A stretch of DNA of 43,560 nucleotides from Propionibacteriaceae bacterium (lineage in GTDB: Bacteria > Actinomycetota > Actinomycetes > Propionibacteriales > Propionibacteriaceae): contig JAISCA010000065.1 in assembly GCA_031265875.1 (NCBI GenBank), forward strand, positions 1 through 43,560, given 5' to 3'. Positions within the stretch are counted from its first letter, which is position 1; the number at the start of each line of letters is the position of its first letter. Below, piece after piece: positions 25,630-35,908 of this stretch. Under the pieces are notes generated by a model. It had not been told where the DNA came from. It was given only the letters and a program-made list of their open reading frames with translations, and did not search any database. The translations under genes and the position numbers were made by a program.

Positions 25630-26943
25630 CTACTTGAGGAAGCCCTCGTAGCTGCGCTGTTCTAGCTGGGACTGGATCTGCTTGACCGTGTCCAGGCCGA
25701 CGCCGACCACGATCAGGATCGAGGTGCCGCCGAAGGGGAAGTCCTGGTTGGCCCCGACGGCGATGAAGGCCAGGGTCGGGATCAAAGCGATGACGGCCAG
25801 GTAGAGCGAGCCGGGGGCGGTCAGACGGGACAGCACGTAGGCGATGTAGCGCTCGGTCGGAGCGCCGGCCCTGATGCCGGGGATGAAGCCGCCGTACTTC
25901 TTCATGTTGTCGGCCATCTCCTGGGGGTTGAAGGTGATGGAGACGTAGAAGTAACAGAAGGCGACGATCAAGCCGAAGAAGACCAGGTTATAAATCCAGT
26001 TGTCGCCGTTGACGAAATTGGACACGATCCAATCCGACCCCCAGCCGGTCGGCCGGACCTGGGCGTAGAGCACGGGCAGATAGAGCAGGGAGGAGGCGAA
26101 GATGACCGGGATGACGCCGGATTGGTTGACCTTGAGCGGGATGTAAGTCTTGGAGCCGCCGTACATCTTGCGGCCGACCATGCGCTTGGCGTATTGCACT
26201 GGGATACGGCGCTGGCCCTGCTCCATGAAGATGATGGCCGCCATCACCAGCAGGCCGATGGCGAGGACCAACAGGAAGAGGAACCAACCCTTGTCGGCGC
26301 CGCCGGAGTGGGTCTCCTTGATGCTCCAGAGCGAGGACGGGAAGCGGGCCACGATGGTGGTGAACATCAGCACCGACATGCCATTGCCGACGCCCCGCTC
26401 GGTGATCAACTCGCCCAGCCACATGACGATGCCGGTGCCGGCCGTCATGGTCAAGATCATGACGATGATGGAGTAGATCGAGTTGTCGTAGATGATGTTG
26501 GGGCAGCCCGAGAAGATCTGGTCGTTGGCGGCCATGGTGACGTAGGCGGTGCCGTTCAAGACGGCCAGGATCAAGGTCAGATAGCGGGTGTACTGGGTGA
26601 TCTTGGCTTGGCCGGACGAGCCTTCCTTCTTCAAGGTGGCCAGCCGGGGCACCACCACCGTCATCAACTGCAAGATGATGCTGGCCGTGATGTACGGCAT
26701 GATGCCGAGGGCGAAGACCGCCATCTTCAACATGGCGCCGCCGGAGAACAGGTTGACCATCGAGAACAACCCGGCCCGGTCGCCCGACGAGGCCTGGGCG
26801 GCGCAGTAGTTGAGCTGCTCGACGTTGACGTTCGGCACCGGCAGGGTGGAACCGAGCCGGAAGACGACTAGGACGCCCAGGGTGAACAGGATCTTCTTGC
26901 GTAGGTCAGATGACCTGACCACGTTCATGAAGCCAGTCAGCAT
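25630..26943 (-). CDS. secY: preprotein translocase subunit SecY
   Basis: 437 residues, ten predicted membrane helices. Conserved features: the N-terminal RSSDLRKKILFTLGVLVVFRLG, the plug region after helix 1, and cytoplasmic loops (MEQGQRRIPVQYAKRM, SITFNPQEMADNMKKYGGFIPGIRAG) that contact SecA and the ribosome. It forms the protein-conducting channel with SecE and SecG and is the export route for the signal-peptide proteins in this window. Starts 58 bp after rplO. Confidence 0.98.
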   Translation of the reverse strand: MLTGFMNVVRSSDLRKKILFTLGVLVVFRLGSTLPVPNVNVEQLNYCAAQASSGDRAGLFSMVNLFSGGAMLKMAVFALGIMPYITASIILQLMTVVVPRLATLKKEGSSGQAKITQYTRYLTLILAVLNGTAYVTMAANDQIFSGCPNIIYDNSIYSIIVMILTMTAGTGIVMWLGELITERGVGNGMSVLMFTTIVARFPSSLWSIKETHSGGADKGWFLFLLVLAIGLLVMAAIIFMEQGQRRIPVQYAKRMVGRKMYGGSKTYIPLKVNQSGVIPVIFASSLLYLPVLYAQVRPTGWGSDWIVSNFVNGDNWIYNLVFFGLIVAFCYFYVSITFNPQEMADNMKKYGGFIPGIRAGAPTERYIAYVLSRLTAPGSLYLAVIALIPTLAFIAVGANQDFPFGGTSILIVVGVGLDTVKQIQSQLEQRSYEGFLK

Positions 26944-27001
26944 CCTTCGGACTCCTCACTCACGACCTGTGGCCCGGCTTCCTGCCGGACCGCCAGCTCG
27001 A

Positions 27002-27439
27002 CTACAACTGCTCGATAGTACCGCCGGCCTGCTCGATCTTGGCTTTCGCCGAGGCCGAGAAGGCGTGGGCTGAGACCTGCAAGGCGACCGACAGCTCGCC
27101 TGAGCCCAGAATCTTGATCAGACCGTCGCGAGCGGCCCCCTTGGCCACCAAGTCGGCCGCCGTGACCGCTCCGCCCTCGGGGTAGAGCTGGGCCAGCTTG
27201 GCCAGATTGACGACTTGGTATTCGACCCGGAAGGGATTCTTGAACCCCTTCAACTTGGGCAGCCGCATGTGCAGCGGCATCTGACCGCCCTCGAAGTTCT
27301 CCGGCACGTTCTTACGCGCGCCAGTGCCCTTGGTGCCACGACCGGCTGTCTTGCCTTTGCTGGCCTCGCCCCGGCCCACCCTGGTCTTGGGCTGGTGGGC
27401 GCCAGGAGCGGGGCGAAGGTGGTGAACCTGCAACGCCAT
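27002..27439 (-). CDS. rplO: 50S ribosomal protein L15
   Basis: 145 residues. Gly/Arg/Lys-rich N-terminal part ([21 protein letters not shown]) that penetrates 23S rRNA, then [18 protein letters not shown] and a globular C-terminal half ending [15 protein letters not shown]. Late-assembling 50S protein. Begins 2 bp after rpmD and precedes secY, the canonical spc-operon order. Length normal for the family. Confidence 0.97.
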   Translation of the reverse strand: MALQVHHLRPAPGAHQPKTRVGRGEASKGKTAGRGTKGTGARKNVPENFEGGQMPLHMRLPKLKGFKNPFRVEYQVVNLAKLAQLYPEGGAVTAADLVAKGAARDGLIKILGSGELSVALQVSAHAFSASAKAKIEQAGGTIEQL

Positions 27440-27441
27440 GC

Positions 27442-27624
27442 CTACTTGACCTCCTCGACCCGGACCAGGTGGGCCACGGTTCGCACCATGCCCTGCACCT
27501 GACGGGTGTCTTCTTTGATGACCGAATCGCCGATCCTCTTCAGGCCCAGGGTACGCAGAGTTTCGCGGTGGTTCCTAAGCTCCGAGATACCGGACTTGAT
27601 CTGGGTGATGGCGAGCTGTGCCAT
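27442..27624 (-). CDS. rpmD: 50S ribosomal protein L30
   Basis: 60 residues, typical of bacterial L30. [27 protein letters not shown] followed by [20 protein letters not shown] matches the family. Small two-layer 23S rRNA-binding protein. One base from the rpsE stop and two from the rplO start, so it is translated in a tightly packed run. No anomaly seen. Confidence 0.97.
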   Translation of the reverse strand: MAQLAITQIKSGISELRNHRETLRTLGLKRIGDSVIKEDTRQVQGMVRTVAHLVRVEEVK

Positions 27625-27625
27625 G

Positions 27626-28246
27626 TCAGTGCTCTCCTTGGCTACGGGCCGCCTTGAGCAGGGCGGCCGGGGCCACGTGCTCGACCGGCAGACCCCGACG
27701 GCGGGCCACCTGCTCCGGCTCTTCCAGACTCTTCAGAGCCGCCACGGTGGCGTGGACGACGTTGATGGCGTTGGGCGAGCCGAGCGACTTGGCCAGGACG
27801 TCATGCACCCCGGCGCACTCCAGCACGGCCCGGGCCGAGCCGCCGGCGATGACGCCGGTGCCGGGCGAAGCCGGCCGCAACAAGACGACCCCGGCGGCCG
27901 CCTCGCCCTGGACCGGATGCGGGATCGTGCCCAAGATACGGGGCACCCGGAAGAAATGCTTCTTGGCTTCCTCGACGCCTTTGGCGATAGCGGCCGGAAC
28001 CTCTTTGGCTTTGCCGTAACCGACGCCCACCATGCCTTCGCCGTCACCGACCACGACCAAGGCGGTGAAGCCGAAGCGACGCCCGCCCTGGACCACCTTG
28101 GCCACCCGGTTGATGGCGACCACGCGCTCCAGGTAATTGCTCTTGGGCGCCTCGGCCTGCCCTTGGCCGCCGCCGCGGCGGTCGTCGCGACCGCGCCGCT
28201 CGCCGCCGCCGGCTGTGCCACGACGTTGGGTTCCATTAATCGGCAT
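27626..28246 (-). CDS. rpsE: 30S ribosomal protein S5
   Basis: 206 residues from the ATG at 28246 (AAAGGGA upstream). A Gly/Arg-rich N-terminal extension (about 1-35, [15 protein letters not shown]) is followed by the double-stranded RNA-binding domain ([27 protein letters not shown]) and the C-terminal S5 domain ([31 protein letters not shown]). S5 acts at the mRNA entry/decoding accuracy region. The N-terminal extension is longer than in E. coli but common in actinobacteria. Confidence 0.97.
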   Translation of the reverse strand: MPINGTQRRGTAGGGERRGRDDRRGGGQGQAEAPKSNYLERVVAINRVAKVVQGGRRFGFTALVVVGDGEGMVGVGYGKAKEVPAAIAKGVEEAKKHFFRVPRILGTIPHPVQGEAAAGVVLLRPASPGTGVIAGGSARAVLECAGVHDVLAKSLGSPNAINVVHATVAALKSLEEPEQVARRRGLPVEHVAPAALLKAARSQGEH

Positions 28247-28262
28247 ATTCGGTCCCTTTCCG

Positions 28263-28646
28263 TCAGAACCCGAGTCCAGCCGACCGCGCGCCCTCAGCCA
28301 AGGCGGCGACACGGCCGTGATACTTGTGTCCAGCGCGGTCGAAGACCACCTGGTTGATACCGGCCTGGCGGGCCCGCTGGCCGACCAACTGGCCGACCTG
28401 CTTGGCCTTGGCCGACTTGTCGCCGCTGGCCGCCCTCAGATCGGCTTCCAGGGTCGAGGCCGAGGCCAAGGTGCGTCCGACAGAATCGTCGATGACCTGG
28501 GCCACCATGTGGCGGCTCGACTTGGTGACGACCAAGCGCGGCCGTTCGGGGGTGCCGACGACGGTCTTGCGCACACGCGACTGGCGCCGCAGCCGGGCCG
28601 CCTGACGGTCGGCCATGGTCTTGGGCACACGCAACTTGATGGCCAT
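28263..28646 (-). CDS. rplR: 50S ribosomal protein L18
   Basis: 127 residues from the ATG at 28646, which shares one base with the rplF stop (TGATG); a GTG at 28649 is a possible alternative. Blocks [31 protein letters not shown] and the C-terminal [24 protein letters not shown] are diagnostic. L18 binds 5S rRNA together with L5 and places it on the large subunit. Position between rplF and rpsE is standard. Confidence 0.97.
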   Translation of the reverse strand: MAIKLRVPKTMADRQAARLRRQSRVRKTVVGTPERPRLVVTKSSRHMVAQVIDDSVGRTLASASTLEADLRAASGDKSAKAKQVGQLVGQRARQAGINQVVFDRAGHKYHGRVAALAEGARSAGLGF

Positions 28647-29188
28647 CACTTACCAGCCTTTCCAACCTTGCGGCGGACCTGTTCGCCGGCGTAACGGACG
28701 CCCTTGCCCTTGTACGGCTCCGGCTTGCGAATCTTACGGATGTTGGCCGCCACTTCGCCGACGGCCTGCTTATCGATGCCCCGGACCGAGAACCGGGTCG
28801 GCGCCTCGACGTTGAAGGTGATGCCAGCCGGGGCGTTGACCACGACCGGGTGGGAGAAGCCGAGGGCGAATTCCAGTTCGGTCTCGGACTTCAAGGTGAC
28901 GCGGTAGCCGACGCCGACGATCTCGAGCTTCTTCTCGTAGCCGTCCGTCACACCGACCACCATATTGGCGATCAGCGTCCGCGTCAGACCGTGCAAGGAA
29001 CGCGAGGTCCGCTCGTCGTTGGGCCGCAGCACCAACAGCTCGCCGGCCTCGCTCCGTTCGACGGTGATGGGGTCGGCGATGGTGTGGCTGAGCGCGCCCT
29101 TGGGGCCGGTCACGGAGATGACCTGGCCCTCGGTCTTGACTTCGACGCCGGCCGGAACCGGAATCGGCATCTTTCCAATACGTGACAT
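28646..29188 (-). CDS. rplF: 50S ribosomal protein L6
   Basis: 180 residues, two repeated alpha/beta domains. [36 protein letters not shown] and the highly conserved C-terminal [16 protein letters not shown] are present. It sits near the GTPase-associated centre of the 50S subunit. 15 bp after rpsH, with a 1-nt overlap into rplR. Normal length, nothing unusual. Confidence 0.97.
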   Translation of the reverse strand: MSRIGKMPIPVPAGVEVKTEGQVISVTGPKGALSHTIADPITVERSEAGELLVLRPNDERTSRSLHGLTRTLIANMVVGVTDGYEKKLEIVGVGYRVTLKSETELEFALGFSHPVVVNAPAGITFNVEAPTRFSVRGIDKQAVGEVAANIRKIRKPEPYKGKGVRYAGEQVRRKVGKAGK

Positions 29189-29203
29189 GTCAATCCCTCC
29201 GGC

Positions 29204-29611
29204 TCACCAGACGTAGGCGAGGACTTCCCCGCCGACCGACTTGTGATTGGCTTCCTTGTCCGTCATCAGACCTTGACTGGTCGAGATGATGGCGACTCCG
29301 AGGCCGCCCAAGACCTTGGGCAGACCGGTCGACTTGGCGTAGACGCGCAGGCCCGGCTTGGAGATCCGGCGCAGGCCAGCGAGGGCGCGCTCACGGTTGC
29401 GGCCGTACTTCAAGGTCACGGTCAGCGTCTTGCCCACCCCGCCGGCGGGAGCGTCGGCCACCTGGTACCCGGTGATGTAGCCCTCGCGCTTGAGGATTTG
29501 GGCGATACCGACCTTGATCTTGGAGTGCGGCATCGAGGTCGACTCGTGGTACGCCTGATTGGCGTTGCGCAGACGGGTCAGCATGTCCGCGATGGGATCA
29601 GTCATGGTCAT
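29204..29611 (-). CDS. rpsH: 30S ribosomal protein S8
   Basis: 135 residues from the ATG at 29611, with a second in-frame ATG two codons in. [18 protein letters not shown] and the C-terminal [19 protein letters not shown] match S8, a primary 16S rRNA central-domain binder that in E. coli represses the spc operon by binding its mRNA. Whether that feedback operates here cannot be judged. The gap to rpsZ (81 bp) is wider than most in the operon. Confidence 0.97.
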   Translation of the reverse strand: MTMTDPIADMLTRLRNANQAYHESTSMPHSKIKVGIAQILKREGYITGYQVADAPAGGVGKTLTVTLKYGRNRERALAGLRRISKPGLRVYAKSTGLPKVLGGLGVAIISTSQGLMTDKEANHKSVGGEVLAYVW

Positions 29612-29692
29612 GGCTTCAAGCCTCTTTCTCGCAGCGGTTTCCGCTCAGGGCGGACCTGCTGAGTTCGATGGTTGAGTTCGGGAGCTGGGGTG

Positions 29693-29878
29693 TCACCAGG
29701 AGGACTTCGTCACGCCGGGCAGTTCGCCCCGGTGAGCCATCGTCCTGAGACAGATCCGGCAGAGGCCGAACTTACGGTAGACCGACTTGGGCCGGCCGCA
29801 CCGCTGGCAGCGGGTGTACGACCGCACCTTGAACTTCGGCTTGCGGGACTGCTTGACCTTGATCGCTGTTGTCGCCAC
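29693..29878 (-). CDS. rpsZ: 30S ribosomal protein S14, zinc-binding (type Z)
   Basis: 61 residues. Zinc ligands C24, C27, C40 and C43 ([10 protein letters not shown] and LCRICLR), the short C+ form. Actinobacteria often keep a longer zinc-independent S14 elsewhere that replaces it when zinc is scarce; none is in this window. Binds the 30S head late in assembly. 14 bp after rplE, in its normal place between L5 and S8. Confidence 0.97.
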   Translation of the reverse strand: MATTAIKVKQSRKPKFKVRSYTRCQRCGRPKSVYRKFGLCRICLRTMAHRGELPGVTKSSW

Positions 29879-29892
29879 GGTGTCTCCCTAGC

Positions 29893-30525
29893 TCATCTCT
29901 TCTTCTTGCCGACCGGACGAGTCCGCTTCTTCGGCTGCTTCTGGGCCGCCGCGGCTGCGGCTGCCTCGTCGGTCTGGAAGGGGAAGCCCAGCCTTCTGAG
30001 CAGGGCCCGGCCCTCTTGGTCGGTGGCGGCCGAGGTCACGAAGGTGATGTCCATGCCGCGCAGGCGGTCGATCTTGTCTTGGTTGATCTCATGGAACATG
30101 ACCTGCTCGGTCAAGCCAAAGGTGTAGTTGCCACGGCCGTCGAACTGGCGCGGGTTCAGCCCCCGGAAGTCACGGATGCGAGGCAGGGCCAGTGAGAGCA
30201 GCCGATCGGCGAACTCCCACATGCGGTCGCCCCGCAGAGTGACGTGGCAGCCGATCGGCATGCCCTCGCGCAGCTTGAACTGAGCGATCGACTTGCGGGC
30301 CTTGGTGATCTGCGGCTTCTGGCCCGTGATCTGAGCCAGGTCCGCCACCGCCGCGTCGATGATCTTGGAGTCACGAGCCGCCTCGCCCACGCCCATGTTG
30401 ACCACGACCTTGACCAGGCCGGGTATGCGCATGACGTTGTCGTAGGCGAACTCCTCGTGCAGTCCCGGGGCGATCTCGTCGCGGTAACGCTGCTTCAGGC
30501 GCGGGACCGCCTTCTGCTCGGCCAT
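29893..30525 (-). CDS. rplE: 50S ribosomal protein L5 with a basic C-terminal tail
   Basis: 210 residues. Core of about 180 with [41 protein letters not shown], and [21 protein letters not shown], which together with L18 anchors 5S rRNA and touches P-site tRNA. The end is a poly-Ala run followed by a Lys/Arg tail ([14 protein letters not shown]), about 25 residues beyond the usual terminus. The start ATG shares one base with the rplX stop. Confidence 0.97.
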   Translation of the reverse strand: MAEQKAVPRLKQRYRDEIAPGLHEEFAYDNVMRIPGLVKVVVNMGVGEAARDSKIIDAAVADLAQITGQKPQITKARKSIAQFKLREGMPIGCHVTLRGDRMWEFADRLLSLALPRIRDFRGLNPRQFDGRGNYTFGLTEQVMFHEINQDKIDRLRGMDITFVTSAATDQEGRALLRRLGFPFQTDEAAAAAAAQKQPKKRTRPVGKKKR

Positions 30526-30899
30526 CAGATCTCCTTCCCGGTCTTGCGCGCGATCCGGACGGACCGCGTGCTCTCGTACTCCGAACCGTCAGGGCGCCGT
30601 TTGGTCACCGGCCGCCGCTCGAAACCGACTCGGGTGACGACCTCCTTGCCCTCGTGGCGCACCACCAAGGCGACATTGGAGACATGGATGGGGGCCTCGA
30701 AACTGATGATGCCGCCCTTGACGACGTTGCGCCCGGAACCGTCGGGACGGTCCTTGCGGTGACGCTTGACGATGTTGACACCGCTGACGGTGACGCGCTG
30801 GCCTTCCGGATCGACCGCGATGACCTCGCCCACCGTGCCCTTGTCCTTGCCGGCGATGACCTTGACGCGGTCACCCTTCTTGACGTGTAGCTGGGCCAT
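30525..30899 (-). CDS. rplX: 50S ribosomal protein L24
   Basis: 124 residues. The N-terminal KOW motif ([20 protein letters not shown]) is diagnostic, followed by [12 protein letters not shown] and [16 protein letters not shown]24 starts 50S assembly at the 5' end of 23S rRNA and sits by the tunnel exit. One base after rplN and overlapping rplE by one base. Slightly longer at the C terminus than E. coli L24, normal for the phylum. Confidence 0.97.
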   Translation of the reverse strand: MAQLHVKKGDRVKVIAGKDKGTVGEVIAVDPEGQRVTVSGVNIVKRHRKDRPDGSGRNVVKGGIISFEAPIHVSNVALVVRHEGKEVVTRVGFERRPVTKRRPDGSEYESTRSVRIARKTGKEI

Positions 30900-30900
30900 C

Positions 30901-31269
30901 TCAGATCACCTCGGGAGCCAGAGAGACGATGCGCATGAACCGCTTCTCGCGCAACTCGCGCGCCACCGGCCCGAAGATACGGGTGCCTCTAGGCTCGCCG
31001 TCGGCGCGCAGAATCACAGCCGCGTTCTCGTCGAAACGGATGTACGAGCCGTCGACCCGCCGGTGCGCCTTGGCGGTGCGCACGACGACGGCCTTGACGA
31101 CCTCGCCCTTCTTGACGTTGCCGCCCGGAATGGCGTCCTTGACGGTGGCAACGATAGTGTCGCCGACGTAGGCATAGCGACGCTTGGAGCCACCGAGCAC
31201 CCGGATGCACAGGATCTCCTTGGCTCCGGTGTTGTCGGCGACTCTCAGTCGCGACTCCTGCTGGATCAT
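30901..31269 (-). CDS. rplN: 50S ribosomal protein L14
   Basis: 122 residues, the invariant family length. [49 protein letters not shown] and the C-terminal [23 protein letters not shown] are canonical. Forms an inter-subunit bridge and the RsfS binding site. Starts 85 bp after rpsQ, a gap wider than most here. Confidence 0.98.
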   Translation of the reverse strand: MIQQESRLRVADNTGAKEILCIRVLGGSKRRYAYVGDTIVATVKDAIPGGNVKKGEVVKAVVVRTAKAHRRVDGSYIRFDENAAVILRADGEPRGTRIFGPVARELREKRFMRIVSLAPEVI

Positions 31270-31354
31270 CTCTTCTCCTTGGTCCGGCCGGTTCCCCGCC
31301 TGGGGCCTGTCAGGACATTGATTCCGGTTGTTCCCCGCCAGGCGGAGAACAGGA

Positions 31355-31618
31355 TTACTTAGCCTTCTCGACGATCTCGACCAGCCGCCAGCGCTTGGTG
31401 GCGGACAAAGGACGGGTCTCCATCACTCTGACGCGGTCGCCCAGGCCGGCCTGGTTGGCCTCGTCGTGCACCTTGAGACGTTCGGTCCGGGTCATGACCT
31501 TGCCGTAGAGGGGGTGCTTGACCCGGTCCTCCACCGTCACCACGACGGTCTTGTCCATCTTGTCGGACACCACCACGCCCTCACGGACCTTGCGGCCGCC
31601 GCGTTCGGACTGACTCAT
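31355..31618 (-). CDS. rpsQ: 30S ribosomal protein S17
   Basis: 87 residues, OB fold. [41 protein letters not shown] and the end [21 protein letters not shown] are diagnostic. Early 16S 5'-domain binder. Its ATG overlaps the rpmC stop by 4 nt (ATGA), so the two are likely translationally coupled. Normal length. Confidence 0.97.
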   Translation of the reverse strand: MSQSERGGRKVREGVVVSDKMDKTVVVTVEDRVKHPLYGKVMTRTERLKVHDEANQAGLGDRVRVMETRPLSATKRWRLVEIVEKAK

Positions 31619-31854
31619 TCTTGACTCTCCCCTACTTCGTCGGGATCGGGCACGATGCCTAGGCTGCGCTCCTGCAGGACGGTGTAGACGCGGGCGATGT
31701 CTTTGCGCACCGTGCGCAGACGCCCGTGCGACTCCAATTGACCGGTCTGGGCCGCGAAACGCAGCGTGAAGAGTTCATTCTTCAACTCAGTGACGCGAGC
31801 GTTGAGGTCGGCGCCGCTCATGGCGCGTAACTCAGACGCTGATGTGGTCGCCAT
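31615..31854 (-). CDS. rpmC: 50S ribosomal protein L29
   Basis: 79 residues, an all-helical hairpin. [41 protein letters not shown]-type sequence (seen in shorter blocks: [29 protein letters not shown]) identifies it. L29 lies at the tunnel exit beside L23 and helps dock SRP and trigger factor. Shares one base with the rplP stop and 4 nt with rpsQ. The C-terminal acidic tail [11 protein letters not shown] is a little longer than usual. Confidence 0.96.
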   Translation of the reverse strand: MATTSASELRAMSGADLNARVTELKNELFTLRFAAQTGQLESHGRLRTVRKDIARVYTVLQERSLGIVPDPDEVGESQE

Positions 31855-32273
31855 CAGATCTCACCCGCTTCCCGCTTGACGAACCGCGCTTTGAAAGGCA
31901 GTTTGTGGATGGCCAGGCGCATGGCCTCCCGGGCCACGTCCTCGCCCACACCGGACAGCTCGAACAGGATGCGACCCGGCTTGACATTGACGATCCACCA
32001 CTCCGGCGAGCCCTTGCCCGAGCCCATCCGGGTCTCGGCCGGCTTCTTGGTCAGGGGCCGGTCCGGATAGACGTTGATCCAGACCTTGCCGCCACGGCGG
32101 ATGTGACGGGTCATGGCGATACGGGCGGCTTCGATCTGACGGTTGGTCAGATAACTCGGCTCCAAAGCTTGGATGCCGAACTCGCCGAAGGCCAGCTTGG
32201 TGCCGCCCTTGGCCTGACCGCCCCGCTTGGGGTGGTGCTGCTTGCGAAACTTGACGCGACGCGGAATCAACAT
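31854..32273 (-). CDS. rplP: 50S ribosomal protein L16
   Basis: 139 residues. [46 protein letters not shown] and [10 protein letters not shown] are invariant L16 blocks. It contacts the A-site tRNA elbow and is essential for late 50S maturation. 3 bp after rpsC, overlapping the rpmC start by one base. Full-length and unremarkable. Confidence 0.98.
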   Translation of the reverse strand: MLIPRRVKFRKQHHPKRGGQAKGGTKLAFGEFGIQALEPSYLTNRQIEAARIAMTRHIRRGGKVWINVYPDRPLTKKPAETRMGSGKGSPEWWIVNVKPGRILFELSGVGEDVAREAMRLAIHKLPFKARFVKREAGEI

Positions 32274-32276
32274 GAT

Positions 32277-33101
32277 TTAGGCTCCTGCGCTCTCTGGGGC
32301 CCCGGCTGGGGCCTCGGCCCTGGGCTCGTTGGCCTCGGCCCGGCGACGGCCGCCCCGCTCGGGACGATCGGGACGATCCGGGCGATCGGACCGCTCCCGG
32401 CCCGGCCGACGGCCCGGCCGCTGACGGCCCAGGTTGGCTTGCCGGGCGGCCTTCTGGGCGGCTCGCTCGGCTCGAGTGCCGATCACGTCGCCCTTGTAGA
32501 TCCAAACCTTGACGCCGATCCGGCCGAAGGTGGTGCGGGCCTCGTAGAAGCCGTAGTCGATGTCCGCCCTGAGCGTGTGCAGAGGCACCCGGCCCTCGCG
32601 GTAGAACTCCGAGCGGCTCATCTCGGCTCCGCCCAGACGGCCGGAGCACTGGATCCGAATGCCGATCGCGCCGCCGCGCATGGCCGACTGCTGGGCCTTG
32701 CGCATGGCCCGCCGGAAAGCCACCCGGGCGCCGAGCTGCTCGGCCACGCCTTGGGCCACCAGCTGAGCGTCGATCTCAGGGTTCTTGACCTCCAAGATGT
32801 TGAGCTGGACCTGCTTGCCGGTCAGCTTCTCCAGCTGGGTCCGGACCTTCTCCGCCTCGGCCCCGTTGCGCCCGATCACGATGCCGGGACGGGCGGCGTA
32901 GAGATAGATAGTGACGCGCTCGCCGCGGCGTTCGATCTCGACCGAGGAGATGCCGGCCCGTTCCAGGTTGCGAGCCAAGAAGCGGCGGATCTGGACGTCC
33001 TCAGAGACGTTGACGGCGTATTGCTTGTCGGCGTACCAGCGTGACACGTGGTCGGTCGAAATGCCCAGACGGAAGCCCATCGGGTTGATCTTTTGGCCCA
33101 T
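32277..33101 (-). CDS. rpsC: 30S ribosomal protein S3 with an Arg/Pro-rich tail
   Basis: 274 residues. [18 protein letters not shown] start, KH type II domain around 40-110 ([27 protein letters not shown]), then the S3 C-domain ([43 protein letters not shown]). From about 220 on there is an Arg-rich then Ala/Glu-rich tail ([15 protein letters not shown]), about 50 residues beyond the core. S3 forms part of the mRNA entry helicase site. 2 bp after rplV. Confidence 0.97.
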   Translation of the reverse strand: MGQKINPMGFRLGISTDHVSRWYADKQYAVNVSEDVQIRRFLARNLERAGISSVEIERRGERVTIYLYAARPGIVIGRNGAEAEKVRTQLEKLTGKQVQLNILEVKNPEIDAQLVAQGVAEQLGARVAFRRAMRKAQQSAMRGGAIGIRIQCSGRLGGAEMSRSEFYREGRVPLHTLRADIDYGFYEARTTFGRIGVKVWIYKGDVIGTRAERAAQKAARQANLGRQRPGRRPGRERSDRPDRPDRPERGGRRRAEANEPRAEAPAGAPESAGA

Positions 33102-33103
33102 CC

Positions 33104-33505
33104 TCAGGCTCCCTTCTCGGTCCGCGGCTCGACGACGACGGTGATGTGGCTGGCGCGCTTCAGGATGCGCGAGGCGGAGCCTTTGGCGCGGGGCCGGATG
33201 CGACGCATAGTGACGCCCTCGTCGACGAAGATCTGGGAGACATAGAGCTGGTCGGAGCGCAAGGCTTCGGTCTGCTCGGCGTTGGCGGCGGCCGAGGCGA
33301 CGGCCTTGTAGACCGGCTCGGAAGCCGCCTGGGGGGCGAACTTGAGCAGTGTCAGAGCGTCCTTGACATCCAGCCCGCGCACCAGGTCGGCCACCCGGCG
33401 GACCTTCATCGGTGTCATACGGATGTGCTTGGCGATGGCGTACGACCCGGGCCGGTCGCCCAAGAGGGCTTCCCGCCTGGTCGGCCGATCAGTCTTCGTG
33501 GTCAT
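33104..33505 (-). CDS. rplV: 50S ribosomal protein L22
   Basis: 133 residues. [33 protein letters not shown] and the beta-hairpin tip region [25 protein letters not shown] are present; that hairpin lines the exit tunnel and is the site of macrolide-resistance mutations in other bacteria. I see no insertion in it. 21 bp after rpsS and 2 bp before rpsC. Confidence 0.97.
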   Translation of the reverse strand: MTTKTDRPTRREALLGDRPGSYAIAKHIRMTPMKVRRVADLVRGLDVKDALTLLKFAPQAASEPVYKAVASAAANAEQTEALRSDQLYVSQIFVDEGVTMRRIRPRAKGSASRILKRASHITVVVEPRTEKGA

Positions 33506-33526
33506 GGAACAGATTCCCTTCCCGGC

Positions 33527-33808
33527 CTAGCGCCGACGCGCCTTCTTGTCGTCCTTGACGTGGCCACGGAAGGTCCGGGTGGGGGCGAACTCGCCCAGCT
33601 TGTGGCCGATCATCGACTCCGTCACGAAGACGGGCACGAACTTGCGCCCGTCATGGACGGCGATGGTGTGACCGAGCATGTCGGGCACGATCATGGAACG
33701 ACGCGACCAGGTCTTGATGACGGTCTTGGCGTTGCGGGCATTCAGGTCGACCACCTTCTTGACCAGGTGGTCGTCCACGAAGGGGCCCTTCTTCAGACTG
33801 CGTGGCAT
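33527..33808 (-). CDS. rpsS: 30S ribosomal protein S19
   Basis: 93 residues, standard length. [48 protein letters not shown] and [15 protein letters not shown] are canonical. S19 with S13 contacts the A-site finger in the 30S head. Lies between rplB and rplV with 19 and 21 bp gaps, each carrying a ribosome binding site. Confidence 0.98.
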   Translation of the reverse strand: MPRSLKKGPFVDDHLVKKVVDLNARNAKTVIKTWSRRSMIVPDMLGHTIAVHDGRKFVPVFVTESMIGHKLGEFAPTRTFRGHVKDDKKARRR

Positions 33809-33827
33809 ATCTTCTCAAGTCTCCTGA

Positions 33828-34664
33828 TCAGCGCTTCTTGCCGGACTTACGACGACGGATGATAAGACGGCTGGAGGCCTTGTTCTTGTCCCGCGTGCGA
33901 CCCTCTGGCTTGCCCCAAGGCGAAACCGGGTGGCGCCCGCCGGAGGTCCGGCCCTCGCCGCCGCCGTGGGGATGGTCCACCGGATTCATGACGACGCCGC
34001 GGACGGTCGGACGGACGCCCTTCCAGCGCATCCGACCGGCCTTGCCCCAGTTGATGTTGGATTGTTCGGCGTTGCCGACCTCGCCCACCGTGGCGCGACA
34101 GCGGATGTCGACCAGCCGCATCTCGCCGGAGGGCATACGCAAGGTGGCGTACTTACCCTCGCGGGCCACCAGCTGGATGGCGGCTCCGGCCGAACGGCCC
34201 ATCTTGGCCCCGCCGCCCGGCCTCAGCTCGACGGCGTGGACGGTCGTGCCGACCGGGATGTTACGCAATGGGAGGTTGTTGCCGGGGCGGATGTCGGCGC
34301 CCTCGCCGGATTCGACCCGGTCGCCTTGACGCAAGTCCTTGGGAGCTATGATGTACCGCTTCTCGCCGTCGGCGTAATGCAACAAGGCGATGCGGGCGGT
34401 GCGGTTGGGGTCGTACTCGATCTGGGCCACCTTGGCCGGCACGCCGTCCTTGTCGTAGCGCCGGAAGTCGATCAGACGATAGGCCTGCTTGTGGCCGCCG
34501 CCGATGTGACGGGTGGTGATGCGACCCTGATTGTTGCGCCCGCCGGTCTTCGGCTTGGGGGCCAGCAGTGACTTCTCCGGGGTCGAGCGAGTCAGCTCGA
34601 CGAAGTCGGCCACGCTGGAGCCGCGCCGGCCCGGCGTCGTCGGCTTGTACTTACGGATTCCCAT
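33828..34664 (-). CDS. rplB: 50S ribosomal protein L2
   Basis: 278 residues. [47 protein letters not shown] and the peptidyl-transferase-adjacent [19 protein letters not shown] with its invariant His are all present. L2 is required for subunit association and peptide-bond formation. 19 bp after rplW. Full length with a Lys/Arg-rich C terminus. Confidence 0.98.
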   Translation of the reverse strand: MGIRKYKPTTPGRRGSSVADFVELTRSTPEKSLLAPKPKTGGRNNQGRITTRHIGGGHKQAYRLIDFRRYDKDGVPAKVAQIEYDPNRTARIALLHYADGEKRYIIAPKDLRQGDRVESGEGADIRPGNNLPLRNIPVGTTVHAVELRPGGGAKMGRSAGAAIQLVAREGKYATLRMPSGEMRLVDIRCRATVGEVGNAEQSNINWGKAGRMRWKGVRPTVRGVVMNPVDHPHGGGEGRTSGGRHPVSPWGKPEGRTRDKNKASSRLIIRRRKSGKKR

Positions 34665-34683
34665 CTCGGTTCGTCCTCTTCTC

Positions 34684-34992
34684 TTACATCCCGGAGCCGA
34701 AGATATCGATTCGCTCGCCGTCGGCGATCGTCACGATGGCCCGCTTGGTGGCGGCCCGGCGGCCCCAACCGTTCCGGGTGCGCTGACGCTTGCCGGCCCG
34801 GTTGGCGGTGTTGACACCCAAGACATGGACTCCGAAGACCTTCTCCACGGCCACGCGGATCTGGATCTTGTTGGCCTGGCGATCAACAATGAAAGTGTAC
34901 TTATTCTCGTCGATCAGTCCGTAGCTCTTCTCCGACACGACCGGGGCGAGCAGGATGTCGCGGTGGTCGTATCGCTTCACTGGCGCGGTCAC
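34684..34992 (-). CDS. rplW: 50S ribosomal protein L23
   Basis: 102 residues from a GTG that overlaps the rplD stop by 4 nt (GTGA). [26 protein letters not shown] and [23 protein letters not shown] are diagnostic. L23 is the docking site at the tunnel exit for trigger factor and SRP. The overlap with rplD suggests coupled translation. Confidence 0.97.
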   Translation of the reverse strand: MTAPVKRYDHRDILLAPVVSEKSYGLIDENKYTFIVDRQANKIQIRVAVEKVFGVHVLGVNTANRAGKRQRTRNGWGRRAATKRAIVTIADGERIDIFGSGM

Positions 34993-35903
34993 TTGGCCTC
35001 CTCCTGATCACTGGAGCCGTCCTCGGCCACCGGCTCGGCCTCAACCTGCGGCTCGGCCGATTCGACCGGCTCGGCCTCGGCTTCGGCCTTGGGCTTGACG
35101 GTCCGCTTGGCTTTGGGCTTGGACTCCGCCTTGGGCTTGGTCTCAGACTCGGCCTCGGCCGGCTGATCGTCCGCCGCCTGATCGACCGGCTCGCCCGATT
35201 CGACCGGCTCGGCGGCCTTGGCCGCCTTGGCCTTGAGCCGGGGTGCCTTGACGACCTGGACCGGAGCGAGACCTTGGCGGGTCAGATAGTCGTTCAGGGC
35301 CGCTTGGGTGAAGACGACCGTCTGATTGACCAGCACGTCGTAGCTGTTGAGCTGATCGACGGCGATGGCGTGCACGTTGACGACGTTGCGCAAGCTGAGC
35401 CAGGCCAGGTCCTCGTCCCGGTGCAACACCACGATGGCCGAGGTGTAGGAACCGATTCCGTCCAGGGTCTTGAGCGCTTGCCGGGTCGAGGGGAGCTCAC
35501 CGGACACGATGGAGTCGACCACGAACAAACGGCCGTCCCGAGCCCGGTCCGACAGGACCGCGCGCAGGGCGGCTGCGATCATCTTCTTGGGCGTGCGCTG
35601 TGCGTAGGAGCGCGGTTGCGGGCCATGCACGACACCGCCACCAGTCCACTGCGGCGCCCGGCGCGAACCCTGGCGGGCCCGACCGGTGCCTTTCTGGCGC
35701 CACGGCTTGGCACCACCGCCGGAGACCTCGCCCCTGGTCTTGGTGGCGTGGGTGCCCTGGCGGGCGGCGGCCTGCTGGGCCACCACGACCTGATGGATCA
35801 GCGGCAGGTTGGCCGGCGCGTCGAAGAGGTCGCCGGGCAGCTCGAGCTGGCCGGTCTTAGACCCGTCGGCTGCGATCAGATCGATCTTGATGCTGTCAGT
35901 CAT
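34989..35903 (-). CDS. rplD: 50S ribosomal protein L4 with a long acidic/lysine-rich C-terminal extension
   Basis: 304 residues, about 100 more than E. coli L4. The core (1-210) has the tunnel loop [36 protein letters not shown] with GPQPRSY, and the C-terminal helix region ending [20 protein letters not shown]. From about 215 on the sequence alternates Lys-Ala and Glu-Ala-Pro blocks ([22 protein letters not shown]), a low-complexity disordered tail. In E. coli L4 also represses the S10 operon; whether it does here is unknown. 5 bp after rplC. Confidence 0.97.
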   Translation of the reverse strand: MTDSIKIDLIAADGSKTGQLELPGDLFDAPANLPLIHQVVVAQQAAARQGTHATKTRGEVSGGGAKPWRQKGTGRARQGSRRAPQWTGGGVVHGPQPRSYAQRTPKKMIAAALRAVLSDRARDGRLFVVDSIVSGELPSTRQALKTLDGIGSYTSAIVVLHRDEDLAWLSLRNVVNVHAIAVDQLNSYDVLVNQTVVFTQAALNDYLTRQGLAPVQVVKAPRLKAKAAKAAEPVESGEPVDQAADDQPAEAESETKPKAESKPKAKRTVKPKAEAEAEPVESAEPQVEAEPVAEDGSSDQEEAK

Positions 35904-35908
35904 TGCCC